From JAUVXE01 sp964349355 (lineage in GTDB: Bacteria > Actinomycetota > Coriobacteriia > Anaerosomatales > SLCP01), in NCBI GenBank assembly GCA_964349355.1, contig CAYGFZ010000009.1, positions 1 to 54,730 of the forward strand: DNA of 54,730 nt, read 5' to 3'. Of the stretch, positions 8,692 to 16,497 are shown one piece after another; positions within the stretch are counted from its first letter, which is position 1, and each line of letters starts with the position of its first letter. A program made the position numbers and the translations under genes. Under the pieces are notes generated by a model that searched no databases, was not told the origin of the DNA, and saw only the letters and a list, made by a program, of their open reading frames with translations.

Positions 8692-9557
8692 GCCGGCTTC
8701 GAGAGGCGCTTGCGCGCGGCGAGTTCGTGGTGACCGGAGAGGTGGCCCCGCCGCTGGGTACCGACATGACCGCGATGCGCACGGCCGTGGAGACCCTCGG
8801 CCCACGCTGTCACGCGCTCAACGTCACCGACAACCAGGGGGCGACGCTGCATCTCTCCAGCCTGGCGGCCTCGCGCGTCGTGCTCGAGATGGGCGTCGAG
8901 CCGATCTTTCAGCAGACGTGCCGCGACCGCAACCGCCTCGCGCTCCAGTCCGACCTCCTCGCCGCCCACACGCTCGGACTCCGCAACTTCCTCGCGGTGA
9001 CCGGCGACGACCCGCGCGGTGGCGATCATCCGGAGGCAAAGGGTGTGTTCGACCTCGACTCCACGCAGCTCCTCGCAATCGCGCGCGGCATGAACGCGGG
9101 CCACGACATGCACGGCCGAGAGCTCACCGGCGCGACCGAGTTTTACCTGGGAGCGGCTGTCTTCCCGGAGGCGGAGCCGTGGGACGTCCAGCTCGACCGG
9201 GCGCTGCGCAAAGTCGAGTCCGGCGCGGAGTTCTTCCAGACGCAGGCCGTCTTTGACGTGGAGAAGTTCGCGCGCGCCGCCGAGGACCTTCGGCCGAGCG
9301 GCGTGAAGCTCATCGCGGGGATACTGCTGCTAAAAAGTCCGCGGGTCATCAAGTTCATCAACGAGCGGCTCGCCGGGCTGATGGTCCCCGAGCATATCTC
9401 GGCCCGTATCGAGGCGGCCGAAGACCCGCTCGCCGAGTCGATCGCGCTTGCTACCGAGCAGGTTCGCGACCTGCGGGAACTCGCTCACGGTGTGCACATC
9501 ATGCCGCTCGGGGTCGACGACGCGGTGCCTCAGATCCTCGAGGGTGCGGGGTTGTAG
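8688..9557 (+). CDS. metF: 5,10-methylenetetrahydrofolate reductase
   Basis: A 289-residue flavin-dependent TIM-barrel enzyme reducing methylene-THF to methyl-THF, the methyl donor for the adjacent MetH. Family marks are an N-terminal GEVAPPLGTD (EVxPP), the VTDNQGATLHLSS and AVTGDDPR segments and EFFQTQAVFD. It overlaps metV (ATGA). Being coupled to MetV, it probably works as a MetFV complex and may accept electrons through Fe-S clusters rather than directly from NAD(P)H. It ends the methionine operon; no strong terminator is seen after it. Confidence 0.92.
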   Translation: MSRLREALARGEFVVTGEVAPPLGTDMTAMRTAVETLGPRCHALNVTDNQGATLHLSSLAASRVVLEMGVEPIFQQTCRDRNRLALQSDLLAAHTLGLRNFLAVTGDDPRGGDHPEAKGVFDLDSTQLLAIARGMNAGHDMHGRELTGATEFYLGAAVFPEAEPWDVQLDRALRKVESGAEFFQTQAVFDVEKFARAAEDLRPSGVKLIAGILLLKSPRVIKFINERLAGLMVPEHISARIEAAEDPLAESIALATEQVRDLRELAHGVHIMPLGVDDAVPQILEGAGL

Positions 9558-9599
9558 GGCAATCAAGGCAGCCGGCAGGATTCCGGGAACCCGGGAACT

Positions 9600-9835
9600 C
9601 AAGCGGATACAGCTAGCCTGCGTGGCACCGGCCCGGATGCACAGCAGCCCGCCGTACCAGGCGGTGCCGGTGCGCTCGCCCGCTCTTCTCGCAGTTCCAG
9701 TTCCAGTACGTCCCCACGCTCTTCTTCCTGGCACCCGACGGCTCGGTCATCGACCAGCACGCCGGTCCGCTTCCCGAGACAGATTTTCGCGCCCGCCTCG
9801 ATGCGCTCGCGGCCACCGGCGGGGACGGCTCGTAA
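9600..9835 (+). pseudogene. thioredoxin-fold C-terminal remnant
   Basis: Codons 9695-9835 read FQFQYVPTLFFLAPDGSVI and then a typical thioredoxin-like C-terminus ending in a stop at 9833. The N-terminal half with the CxxC site is missing, and the upstream bases (9558-9690) are in broken frames. A second scrap, a hydrophobic helix GQAILIGVAIYLVWIA (9870-9940), follows and overlaps the end of the opposite permease. Small thioredoxin genes commonly accompany COG0701 permeases in arsenic loci, so this is probably the decayed former partner. Confidence 0.5.
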
Positions 9836-9915
9836 AGTGCTCGAATCACTCGCGGCATAACTAGGGGTGCGGTAGCCGCAGCGGTGGGACAGGCGATTCT
9901 CATCGGCGTGGCGAT

Positions 9916-10461
9916 CTACCTGGTCTGGATTGCCTGAGCCCGAGCCTCGGCCCGACGGCTCGCGAGCTTCATCAGGTACTCGAGCAGCAGTCCCAGCGGT
10001 ATCGCTGATACCATGACGAGCACCGACCGTGCGAGCGAGAACTTCACGCCGAGGAACCCGATTTCGAGCGGGATCATCGGGATCTTGACCGCCCACGCAG
10101 TGAGCAGCGCACCGACGATCGCCCACCGCGCGCCGTGCTCCCGGACCGCTTTAAGCAGCGGGAACACCACGTAGACGGGCCCGACGAGGATCGTCCCGAA
10201 CAGACTCGCCAGGACGAGTGTGCCAAACCCGCTTCCCTCGCCGAGGCGCTCGGCGATCTTCTTCTTGTCGACCCACACGTTGAAGAGTCCCAGTGCGGCG
10301 AACACTGCCACGATGATGGGCAGGACGCCGAGGAAGGTGCGCGCGCTCGTCGAGAGCGCGACCATCGTGCGCTCGGGGGAGGCGATGAGCGCCCAGCCAT
10401 AGAGGGCGGCTACGAAAACGAGCAGCATCTCCGACTTCACCCAGATAGCGATCCGTTTCAC
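9916..10461 (-). CDS. COG0701-type permease, second half-size subunit
   Basis: A 181-residue membrane protein with about five helices, related to the DUF318/COG0701 permeases often found with arsenic genes. GTG at 10461 overlaps the stop of the upstream permease gene, so the two are coupled. The sequence VGPVYVVFPLLKAVREHGA resembles VAAGPPAAAFPIASTLLAGGA-like positions of its neighbour, suggesting that the pair arose by duplication or splitting of a full-length eight-helix permease. The C-terminus is basic. The transported solute is unknown. Confidence 0.78.
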   Translation of the reverse strand: MKRIAIWVKSEMLLVFVAALYGWALIASPERTMVALSTSARTFLGVLPIIVAVFAALGLFNVWVDKKKIAERLGEGSGFGTLVLASLFGTILVGPVYVVFPLLKAVREHGARWAIVGALLTAWAVKIPMIPLEIGFLGVKFSLARSVLVMVSAIPLGLLLEYLMKLASRRAEARAQAIQTR

Positions 10462-10943
10462 AGCACACCTCCCATGACGGCGCCTATCGCGAGCGCGAAG
10501 AGGAACGAGAGTCCGTTTCGCAGCAGCGCGAAACGGGTGCCGAAGATGCGGGCCTCGAACGGAAGCGAGACGAAGCCCACGAGCGTCCACGAGACGATGA
10601 ACGCCGCGATAGCAGCCGGGAGCGCACCGCCGGCGAGCAGCGTGGAGGCGATTGGGAACGCGGCGGCGGGTGGTCCTGCAGCGAGCGACCCGAGGGTCCC
10701 GCCGACCAGCAACGAGAGCAGGTTGCTGTCACCACCGAGCCCCCGCTCGATGAACTCCGGAGGCACGAACGTGTCGATCAGGCCCACGAGGGCGAACACC
10801 GCGAGGAACGTCGGCGCGATGGTCGCGAAAGACTTCCATCCGCCCGCGGCGGCCGACTTGGCCTTTTCTGGGCTCTGCCTCGCAGTGATCGCGTAGCCGA
10901 TCAGTGCGGCGACGAGGTAGGCGTATCCTATGTAGCGCTCCAT
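10458..10943 (-). CDS. COG0701-type permease, first half-size subunit
   Basis: A 161-residue membrane protein with about five helices (start MERYIGYAYLVAALIGYAI), same family as the gene behind it. It is the first gene of a minus-strand operon whose promoter contains a CsoR-like palindrome. The ATG at 10943 has no strong ribosome site, so initiation is uncertain; a longer frame to 11033 would run through the promoter and is rejected. A role in metal, metalloid or sulfur-compound export is likely from the family and operator, but not proven. Confidence 0.78.
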   Translation of the reverse strand: MERYIGYAYLVAALIGYAITARQSPEKAKSAAAGGWKSFATIAPTFLAVFALVGLIDTFVPPEFIERGLGGDSNLLSLLVGGTLGSLAAGPPAAAFPIASTLLAGGALPAAIAAFIVSWTLVGFVSLPFEARIFGTRFALLRNGLSFLFALAIGAVMGGVL

Positions 10944-10979
10944 GGTGAGGACTCTATCCGCTCGGGGACGACAGGCGCA

Positions 10980-11009
10980 ATGATACCCCCAGGGGTATAG
11001 ACTGCGCAA
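10980..11009 (-). promoter_or_regulatory. permease promoter with CsoR/CstR-like operator
   Basis: On the minus strand TTGCGC (11009-11004) and TATCAT (10985-10980) form a promoter with an 18-bp spacer. The spacer holds ATACCCC-CA-GGGGTAT (10983-10998 in plus orientation), an inverted repeat of the type bound by CsoR/RcnR/CstR-family repressors that sense copper, other metals or persulfides. No such regulator is encoded in the window. Confidence 0.6.
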
Positions 11010-11016
11010 CTCTCGC

Positions 11017-11056
11017 TTGACTGCCCCCTGCATTGAGGCTATCGTTCATAGACGAT
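11017..11056 (+). promoter_or_regulatory. arsR-acr3 promoter and ArsR operator
   Basis: TTGACT (11017-11022) and TATCGT (11040-11045) with a 17-bp spacer face the arsR gene. The -10 box overlaps an inverted repeat ATCGT-N6-ACGAT (11041-11045 / 11052-11056), which would suit autorepression by ArsR. Confidence 0.6.
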
Positions 11057-11078
11057 TGACGATGGAGAGGTTGACCCA

Positions 11079-11414
11079 ATGGGTGGCAGAGCAGCGATCA
11101 TGGATGCCGAGCAGGTGGCAGCGGTTGCCCGCGCCCTGTCGCATCCGGCTCGAATCCGGATCCTGGAACTCCTTGCGGTCCAAAGCGAGTGCCGCGGGGC
11201 CGAGCTCTTCTCGGAGATCTCACTTGCCCAGTCGACCATATCCGAGCATCTGAGGGTGCTGAAAGAGGCCGGTCTCGTCACATCTCGTCCCGTGGGAACA
11301 GCCATGACCTACTGTCTGTCGCGAGGGCCCGTCGACGACCTCGTTGCGGCCCTCGGAGCTCTGACGACCGGCTTACCGGTCGGGGGGTGCTCCAGAACCG
11401 GACCCAACGAGTGA
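11079..11414 (+). CDS. arsR: ArsR-family transcriptional repressor
   Basis: A 111-residue winged-helix regulator. The recognition region SLAQSTISEHLRVLKEAGLV and the preceding ALSHPARIRILELL are classic ArsR/SmtB. The alpha-3 ELCVCDL metal box is replaced by AELFSEI, so arsenite would have to be bound by other thiols, for example Cys64-type and C-terminal GGCS cysteines. ATG with AGAGG upstream. It precedes acr3 by 13 nt and is expected to repress this operon until arsenite is bound. Confidence 0.9.
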   Translation: MGGRAAIMDAEQVAAVARALSHPARIRILELLAVQSECRGAELFSEISLAQSTISEHLRVLKEAGLVTSRPVGTAMTYCLSRGPVDDLVAALGALTTGLPVGGCSRTGPNE

Positions 11415-11427
11415 GAGAGTTTCGCAG

Positions 11428-12531
11428 ATGAGTGAGCACGCGTCCGCAGCACGCACCGACAAGAAGCGCATGGGGTTCTTCGAGCGGTATCTGAGCGTGT
11501 GGGTGGCGCTCTGCATCGTGGCAGGCACGGCGATTGGAAACACGTGGCCGGGTGCGGCGGAGTGGCTCGACCAGTTCACGGTCGCGTCGATCTCGCTTCC
11601 CATTGCGGTGCTGATCTGGCTCATGATCTTTCCGATGATGCTCCAGATCGACTTCGCCTCCATCAAGCGGGTCGGCGAGCGGCGGAACGGCCTCATAGTG
11701 ACCACAGTGGTCAACTGGCTCATCAAGCCGTTCTCGATGTTCGGGTTCGCCTGGCTCTTCTTCAACGTGATATTCGTGGACCTCATCACGCCCGACCTCG
11801 CCCAGCAGTACCTGGCCGGCGCGGTGCTTCTCGGCGCGGCCCCGTGTACGGCGATGGTGTTCGTCTGGTCCTACCTCGCCGACGGCGATCCCGCGTACAC
11901 GCTCGTTCAGGTGGCCGTCAATGACCTGATCATGCTTGTGGCGTTCGTTCCGATCGTCTCGCTGCTGCTCGGCATCGGCGGTATCCCGGTGCCGTGGGCG
12001 ACGATGGCGCTTTCCGTGGCGCTGTTCGTGGTGGTGCCGCTGGCCGCCGGTTACTTCGTCCGCAAGCGCGTGATCGCCACCAAGGGCCTGCCATGGTTCG
12101 AGTCCGAGCTTCTGCCCAAGTTCGGCCCGGTGACCATCACTGCGCTGCTCGCCACTCTGGTGGCGATCTTCATCTTCCAGGGCGAGATCATCGTCAACAA
12201 CCCGCTGCACATCGGCCTGATCGCCGTGCCGCTTGTCATCCAGACTCTCTTCATCTTCGCGATCGCGTACGGTTGGGCGTATCTGTGGCGCATCGAGTTC
12301 GCCGTGGCCGCACCCGGCGGGTTCATCGGCGCGTCGAACTTCTTCGAGCTTGCCGTGGCTGTCGCAATCGCGCTGTTCGGACTGACATCCGGCGCGGCTC
12401 TCGCTACTGTGGTGGGTGTGCTCGTTGAAGTGCCGCTTATGCTCTCGCTCGTGTGGATCGCCAAGCGTACCCGGGGCGCCGTGATGCGTCGCAGCGGCGA
12501 GCTTCTCGCCGCCGATGGGAGGGGTGTCTGA
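11428..12531 (+). CDS. acr3: Acr3-type arsenite efflux transporter
   Basis: A 367-residue, ten-helix transporter of the Acr3 (BASS-related) family that extrudes arsenite using the proton gradient. The family signature APCTAMVFVWSYLADGDP with its essential cysteine is intact, as are NDLIMLVAF and GGFIGASNFFELAVA. It follows arsR closely and overlaps the stress protein gene by TGATG. This gives the clearest function in the locus: arsenic resistance. Confidence 0.95.
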   Translation: MSEHASAARTDKKRMGFFERYLSVWVALCIVAGTAIGNTWPGAAEWLDQFTVASISLPIAVLIWLMIFPMMLQIDFASIKRVGERRNGLIVTTVVNWLIKPFSMFGFAWLFFNVIFVDLITPDLAQQYLAGAVLLGAAPCTAMVFVWSYLADGDPAYTLVQVAVNDLIMLVAFVPIVSLLLGIGGIPVPWATMALSVALFVVVPLAAGYFVRKRVIATKGLPWFESELLPKFGPVTITALLATLVAIFIFQGEIIVNNPLHIGLIAVPLVIQTLFIFAIAYGWAYLWRIEFAVAAPGGFIGASNFFELAVAVAIALFGLTSGAALATVVGVLVEVPLMLSLVWIAKRTRGAVMRRSGELLAADGRGV

Positions 12532-13361
12532 TGCGTGTAGTGATCGCCACCGACCTGTCCGAAGCCAGCCTCGCAGCTGTCGAGCTCATGACCTCGTGTT
12601 CGCCGCTCGCTTTCGAGCGTGTCGCGCTCGTACACGCCGTCGACGTCGACCTCTACACCGCAGGCGGTACCGTTCCGGAAGTCGTCGAGTACGCCCAGGA
12701 GCATCTGGCTCGCATCGCAGTGCGCCTCGAGGAGGCTGGGTTCGAGACGACCGTCCGTGTCGAGGTGGGCTCCGCTGTCGACATCATCGAGCGGACCACC
12801 GCCGAGGAGGGCGCCGAACTCGTCATCATGACGAACCTCGGCCGGGGGGCGGTGACGGGGAGGCTGCTCGGTTCGACGGCGGAGCTCCTTGCTTCGAAAG
12901 GCAACCTGCCTGTGCTCATCGAACGGGTAGGCGAGCGTGAGGGCGCGTGGTGTCGCATTGGCGAGGGCGCACCGTTCGATCGCGTGCTCGTGGGCGCGGA
13001 CCTGACCGAGTCGCTGCCGACGCAGCTGGCTGCGGTGAGCGCACTACCCGGACTCGGAGAGGTGCGCATCGTGCACGTGGCTGACCCCGGTCTCGACCCC
13101 GAGCCTGTTCGTGAGCGTCTCGCGCTGCTTGCAGCGGGCTGCCTGCCCGACGTCCCCTGCGAGTACGGTGTGCGTACCGATCTGGAGGCGGTACTCGGTT
13201 TGTTGGCGGAGGCGGACGAGTGGGGAGCGACCATGATCGCGGTCTCGCCGACCGCGCACGGTATCGTGCACCGCGCGATCTGGGGCTCGACGGCTCGCCG
13301 TATCGCGAAAGAGAGCTCTCTGCCGGTTCTGTTTGTGCCGACGGCTGCCGATAAACGGTAG
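12531..13361 (+). CDS. tandem universal stress protein
   Basis: A 276-residue protein made of two UspA-like Rossmann domains (about 1-135 and 147-272). The first carries MRVVIATDLSEASL and the GRGAVTGRLLGSTAE ATP-type loop; the second has RVLVGADLTES and a less conserved AHGIVHRAIWGSTAR loop. Start ATG overlaps the acr3 stop, so it is translated with the arsenite pump; such pairing is seen in other arsenic or ion-transport operons, where USP domains may sense nucleotides. Confidence 0.88.
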   Translation: MRVVIATDLSEASLAAVELMTSCSPLAFERVALVHAVDVDLYTAGGTVPEVVEYAQEHLARIAVRLEEAGFETTVRVEVGSAVDIIERTTAEEGAELVIMTNLGRGAVTGRLLGSTAELLASKGNLPVLIERVGEREGAWCRIGEGAPFDRVLVGADLTESLPTQLAAVSALPGLGEVRIVHVADPGLDPEPVRERLALLAAGCLPDVPCEYGVRTDLEAVLGLLAEADEWGATMIAVSPTAHGIVHRAIWGSTARRIAKESSLPVLFVPTAADKR

Positions 13362-13444
13362 ACAGGCGGCTGTTTGGGGTGCTGGGCGGTTGATCGGTGT
13401 TGCCAGGCGGTCGCTCCGGGTGAGGACCCTTCGGAGAACATCGT

Positions 13445-13612
13445 CTTTGTGACGTCACCCGTGACCTCGCCCATGACGTCACCCGTGACCCACGTGAGGT
13501 CACCGGCGAGGTCACGTGATCTCACCCGCGATGCCATGAGAGTCGCCCGCGACCTCACCGGTGAGGTCGCCCATGAGGTCACCGGGCCGCACCTTCCTGA
13601 CCCCCCTTGCTT
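13445..13612 (+). repeat. dispersed 12-bp-periodic GTGAC/GTCAC element, copy A
   Basis: The convergent intergenic space 13362-13669 has no credible gene. Its core is built of 12-base blocks such as GTGACGTCACCC, GTGACCTCGCCC and ATGACGTCACCC, which drift into AGGTCACCGGCG and end near CCTGACCCCCCTTG. GTGAC and GTCAC alternate, so many hairpins are possible. A related block lies in opposite orientation at 28695-28852. One frame is stop-free in both copies, which a 12-bp period alone can cause. Confidence 0.75.
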
Positions 13613-13669
13613 CCGGCACTTCAGCCGGATGGAGTGCGGTGCGAGGTGGGCGAATCCCGACCCTCCGGC

Positions 13670-14311
13670 CTACGGCTCGCTGTAGCCAAGCAGGATGCGG
13701 ATCGCGGCGTGCGCCTGGTGCGCGGCGGCGACCATCACGCGTGAGGCGAAGAGTGGCAGCCCGGCCCGTACATCGCTACGGCAATCTCCGACCAGGTAGA
13801 AGTTCTCGCCCAGACGCTCGGTGACGACCTCGTTGGCCGAGTCCAACCCGGCGAGCCCGGAGGCGCTCACGAGGGGCACGTCCGGTGCTTCGCGCAGCAT
13901 GACCCCGACGACCATGGTTTTGGCCTCGGCCTGGTCGACTGCCTCGATGACGACATCTGAGCCATCGACCGTCAGCAGCAGGTTCTCTTCGGTCATGCAC
14001 TCACGCACAAGGCGAAGGTCGACCTCAGGATCGATACGCAGCAGGGTCTCGGCGAGCGCATCGATCTTCGGTCGGCCGAGCTGGTCGCGAAAGAACATCT
14101 GGCGGTTGAGGTTGCTCTCCTCGATTACATCGAAGTCGATGAGCGTGAGCGCGCCGACCCCGGCGCGTACGAGCATCGCGGCTGCATTGCTTCCGAGTCC
14201 GCCGCACCCGATCAGTGCGACATGTGCTGCGGCGAGTCGGGCGCGCAGTGCAGCGCCGTCGAGGGGGTCGGGCATGCGTTCGCAGGCGAGGCGGGTCGAC
14301 CCATCGGGCAT
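13670..14311 (-). CDS. ThiF/MoeB-like sulfur-carrier adenylyltransferase
   Basis: A 213-residue E1-like enzyme that would adenylate the C-terminal GG of a ubiquitin-like sulfur carrier. The nucleotide loop ALIGCGGLGSNAA (residues 32-44), the DFDVIEESNLNRQ segment and RPKIDAL are conserved; the zinc-binding CxxC pairs of full-length MoeB are absent, as in short ThiF proteins. It lies 6 nt downstream of the MoaD/ThiS-like gene, its evident substrate. An internal ATG at 14275 is an alternative start. Confidence 0.88.
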   Translation of the reverse strand: MPDGSTRLACERMPDPLDGAALRARLAAAHVALIGCGGLGSNAAAMLVRAGVGALTLIDFDVIEESNLNRQMFFRDQLGRPKIDALAETLLRIDPEVDLRLVRECMTEENLLLTVDGSDVVIEAVDQAEAKTMVVGVMLREAPDVPLVSASGLAGLDSANEVVTERLGENFYLVGDCRSDVRAGLPLFASRVMVAAAHQAHAAIRILLGYSEP

Positions 14312-14317
14312 AGACGC

Positions 14318-14557
14318 TCAGCCCCCTGCGACCGGCGGAAAGATCGCCAGACGGTCGCCCTCGGTAAGCACCTGATCGTCGTCAGCATGCCGTCCGTTGA
14401 CGAGCACGATGCGAGGGCCGCCGGGCAGGCCGAGGAGGGTGACTACGTTCGCGATGGTGGAGCCTTCGGCGAGGTCGATGGGCCGCGACGAGCGTCCGCC
14501 CCGACCATCGGGCTGGAAGCCCGCTAGATTGGCGAACAACGCGAGATCGATCTGCAT
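14318..14557 (-). CDS. MoaD/ThiS-like ubiquitin-fold sulfur carrier
   Basis: A 79-residue beta-grasp protein ending in the required di-glycine (FPPVAGG), with GDRLAIFPP before it. ATG at 14557. It lies between the aldehyde oxidoreductase and a ThiF-like activator, an arrangement common for tungsten enzymes; it most likely carries sulfur for the tungstopterin dithiolene. A thiamine role is less likely because no thiG/thiH is near. Confidence 0.88.
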   Translation of the reverse strand: MQIDLALFANLAGFQPDGRGGRSSRPIDLAEGSTIANVVTLLGLPGGPRIVLVNGRHADDDQVLTEGDRLAIFPPVAGG

Positions 14558-14581
14558 GGCGGGGTCCTTCCGTATGCGAAT

Positions 14582-14615
14582 CCGGGTGCGACACCCTCTC
14601 AGGTGCCGCACCCGG
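14582..14615 (-). terminator. hairpin between AOR and MoaD-like genes
   Basis: CCGGGTGCG (14582-14590) pairs with CGCACCCGG (14607-14615), with extra CACC/GGTG pairing in the loop. There is no T-run on the minus strand after it, so it is probably a processing or attenuating hairpin rather than a full terminator. Confidence 0.5.
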
Positions 14616-14628
14616 CTCGACGCAAGCG

Positions 14629-16407
14629 TTATGCCAGACCCATCTGCTTCGCAGTCTCCTGCACGAAATCGAAGACCGAATCGAGTTCGGCGTCGCTGAC
14701 TTCGAACACCACGTTATGCGGCGGCAGTTTGTCGGTCATCATGAAGGCGGGAAGCCGGTCATCGGCCGCCGTGAAGCCTGCCTTCTCGTTGAAGAGTCGC
14801 TCGAAAGTGAGCACCTCGCGCCCGAGCTGCATCAATGAATCCGGATCCCATGCCTCGCCCGTGTGTGCCTCGGCGAGCTCGTGGAGCGCGGCAAATGCCT
14901 CGGGGATGTCGAGGACCGCGAACGCCACGAAGATGCAGAAGCCGAGCGAGTCGAGCATCGCGGTGGCGATCTGCAGGTTCTTGGAGAGTTCCGCCTGACC
15001 CTCTGGCTTGAGCGGATCGACGCTGCCGCCGACGTTGAGGATGTTAGCGGTGATCGTGTAGCCGGCTGTGTGGTCGGCGCCCTGTGTGGAGGTCGCATAC
15101 GTCACCCCGATGCCCATGACCGAGCGGGGGTCGTACGCTGGCATCGCCTGGTTCTTCACCGTAGGCACTCGCTTAACGCCGAACGCCTTGCCGGTAGCCC
15201 CGGCACCGTCCCAGAGCACGCGCCCCGGCTCGCCGCCGGTCGCACCGCTCATGAGGGCCTTGAGAGCCCCGTCGGCATCGCCAAAGGAGATCTTTCCGGA
15301 GTCCATGTAGACGGCCATGGTAGCGCCCATCTCGATGGTGTCGAGTCCCAGGTCGCCACAGGCGCGGTCGAGCTCGGCGATCTCGTCGAGGTCTCCGATC
15401 CCGCAGTCCGCCCCGAACGACCAGACGGTCTCGTACTCCGGCCCCTTGGTCTTGTAGTGGCCGTCCTTGTCCATCCAGTAGCGCGAGCACTGGATCGTGC
15501 AGCCGGTGTGGCAGCCGTGATGCTCCTCGCCACCGCGTGCCTTGATCATCTCAGCCTGGCGCTCTCCGCCGACGTCGTCGGCCATCTCGAACGTGCCAGA
15601 GCTGAAGTTGCGGGTCGGCAGGCCACCGGCTTCGGACAGGATGTTCGTGAGCACGTTGGTACCGTAGGCAGGAAGCGCCTGACCGGTGACCGCATGCTCT
15701 TTGAGCGCCGAGGCGAACCGCTTCAGTGCCGCCTGGAACGCCTCCTTGTCGGCGTGCTCGAGGAAGCCGTGCCCCTTGTCGGAAACGACGACAGCCTTCA
15801 GCCCCTTGCTCGCCATGACCGCTCCGAGACCGCCGCGTCCCGCGAACCGGTTCGGGTAGCCCTTGGGGTCGGAGAACGCGATGCCTGAGGCCTTCGCGCC
15901 CGCCTCGCCCGCGGGGCCTGTCTGGATCGTCGCGTAGCGGTCACCCTCGGGCCGTGTCGCCGCGATCTTGTCGGCGAGCTCGTAGTTGCCGAGTCCAGCC
16001 CACTCGTCAACACGCTGGAGTGATGCCGAGCCGTCGTTCTCGATGACGAGACAGTACCGTGCATCGGCATCCGCGGGCATGCCGCTCACCACGAGTGCCG
16101 CGATGCCGTTGCGCGCGAGTGCATGGGCGGCCTGGCCGCCCGAGTTCGACTCCTTGATGCCACCGGTGAGCGGACTTTTCGCCCCCACCGAGATGCGTCC
16201 GCCGTTCGGCGCGCTCGTACCGCCGAGGATTCCCGGTGCGAACACGAGCACGTTCTCCGGGCCGAGAGGATCGGCCTTCGGGGGTACCTCGGCGTAGACG
16301 ATCGCGTCAGTGAGTGCTCGTCCCCCGTAGCGGCCCCACGCTGCCGGGAGCGGTTCCCGGCCAACAGAAAGGTCTGACATGTCCACGCGAAGCAGGTCCC
16401 TGCCCAT
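14629..16407 (-). CDS. tungsten-type aldehyde:ferredoxin oxidoreductase family enzyme
   Basis: A 592-residue member of the AOR family (COG2414), a cytoplasmic enzyme with a bis-pterin tungsten or molybdenum cofactor and one 4Fe-4S cluster. The N-terminal domain has GGRISVGAKSPLTGGIKES, the pterin-binding signature. Cluster ligands are Cys299, Cys303, Cys307 (CHTGCTIQC) and Cys491 in LGFCIFVAF; the C-x3-C-x3-C spacing is that of YdhV-like AORs rather than the C-x2-C of Pyrococcus AOR. Start ATG 16407 follows an excellent GGAGGTGG. The substrate aldehyde is unknown; electrons probably go to the adjacent Fe-S protein. Confidence 0.93.
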   Translation of the reverse strand: MGRDLLRVDMSDLSVGREPLPAAWGRYGGRALTDAIVYAEVPPKADPLGPENVLVFAPGILGGTSAPNGGRISVGAKSPLTGGIKESNSGGQAAHALARNGIAALVVSGMPADADARYCLVIENDGSASLQRVDEWAGLGNYELADKIAATRPEGDRYATIQTGPAGEAGAKASGIAFSDPKGYPNRFAGRGGLGAVMASKGLKAVVVSDKGHGFLEHADKEAFQAALKRFASALKEHAVTGQALPAYGTNVLTNILSEAGGLPTRNFSSGTFEMADDVGGERQAEMIKARGGEEHHGCHTGCTIQCSRYWMDKDGHYKTKGPEYETVWSFGADCGIGDLDEIAELDRACGDLGLDTIEMGATMAVYMDSGKISFGDADGALKALMSGATGGEPGRVLWDGAGATGKAFGVKRVPTVKNQAMPAYDPRSVMGIGVTYATSTQGADHTAGYTITANILNVGGSVDPLKPEGQAELSKNLQIATAMLDSLGFCIFVAFAVLDIPEAFAALHELAEAHTGEAWDPDSLMQLGREVLTFERLFNEKAGFTAADDRLPAFMMTDKLPPHNVVFEVSDAELDSVFDFVQETAKQMGLA

Positions 16408-16497
16408 TTGCCACCTCCACAGTCGAGAATCGAGGCTACCCGTCGGCAACCGGGGGTGTCGTATACCCCGTTCTGTGGATATACCCAACCGACAGTC

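Noticed and set aside
13374..13685. Open frame through repeat copy A (MTSP/VTSP-rich) as a protein
   Set aside because: A 12-bp period keeps frames open by itself; there is no ribosome site, and codon positions do not show gene-like bias.
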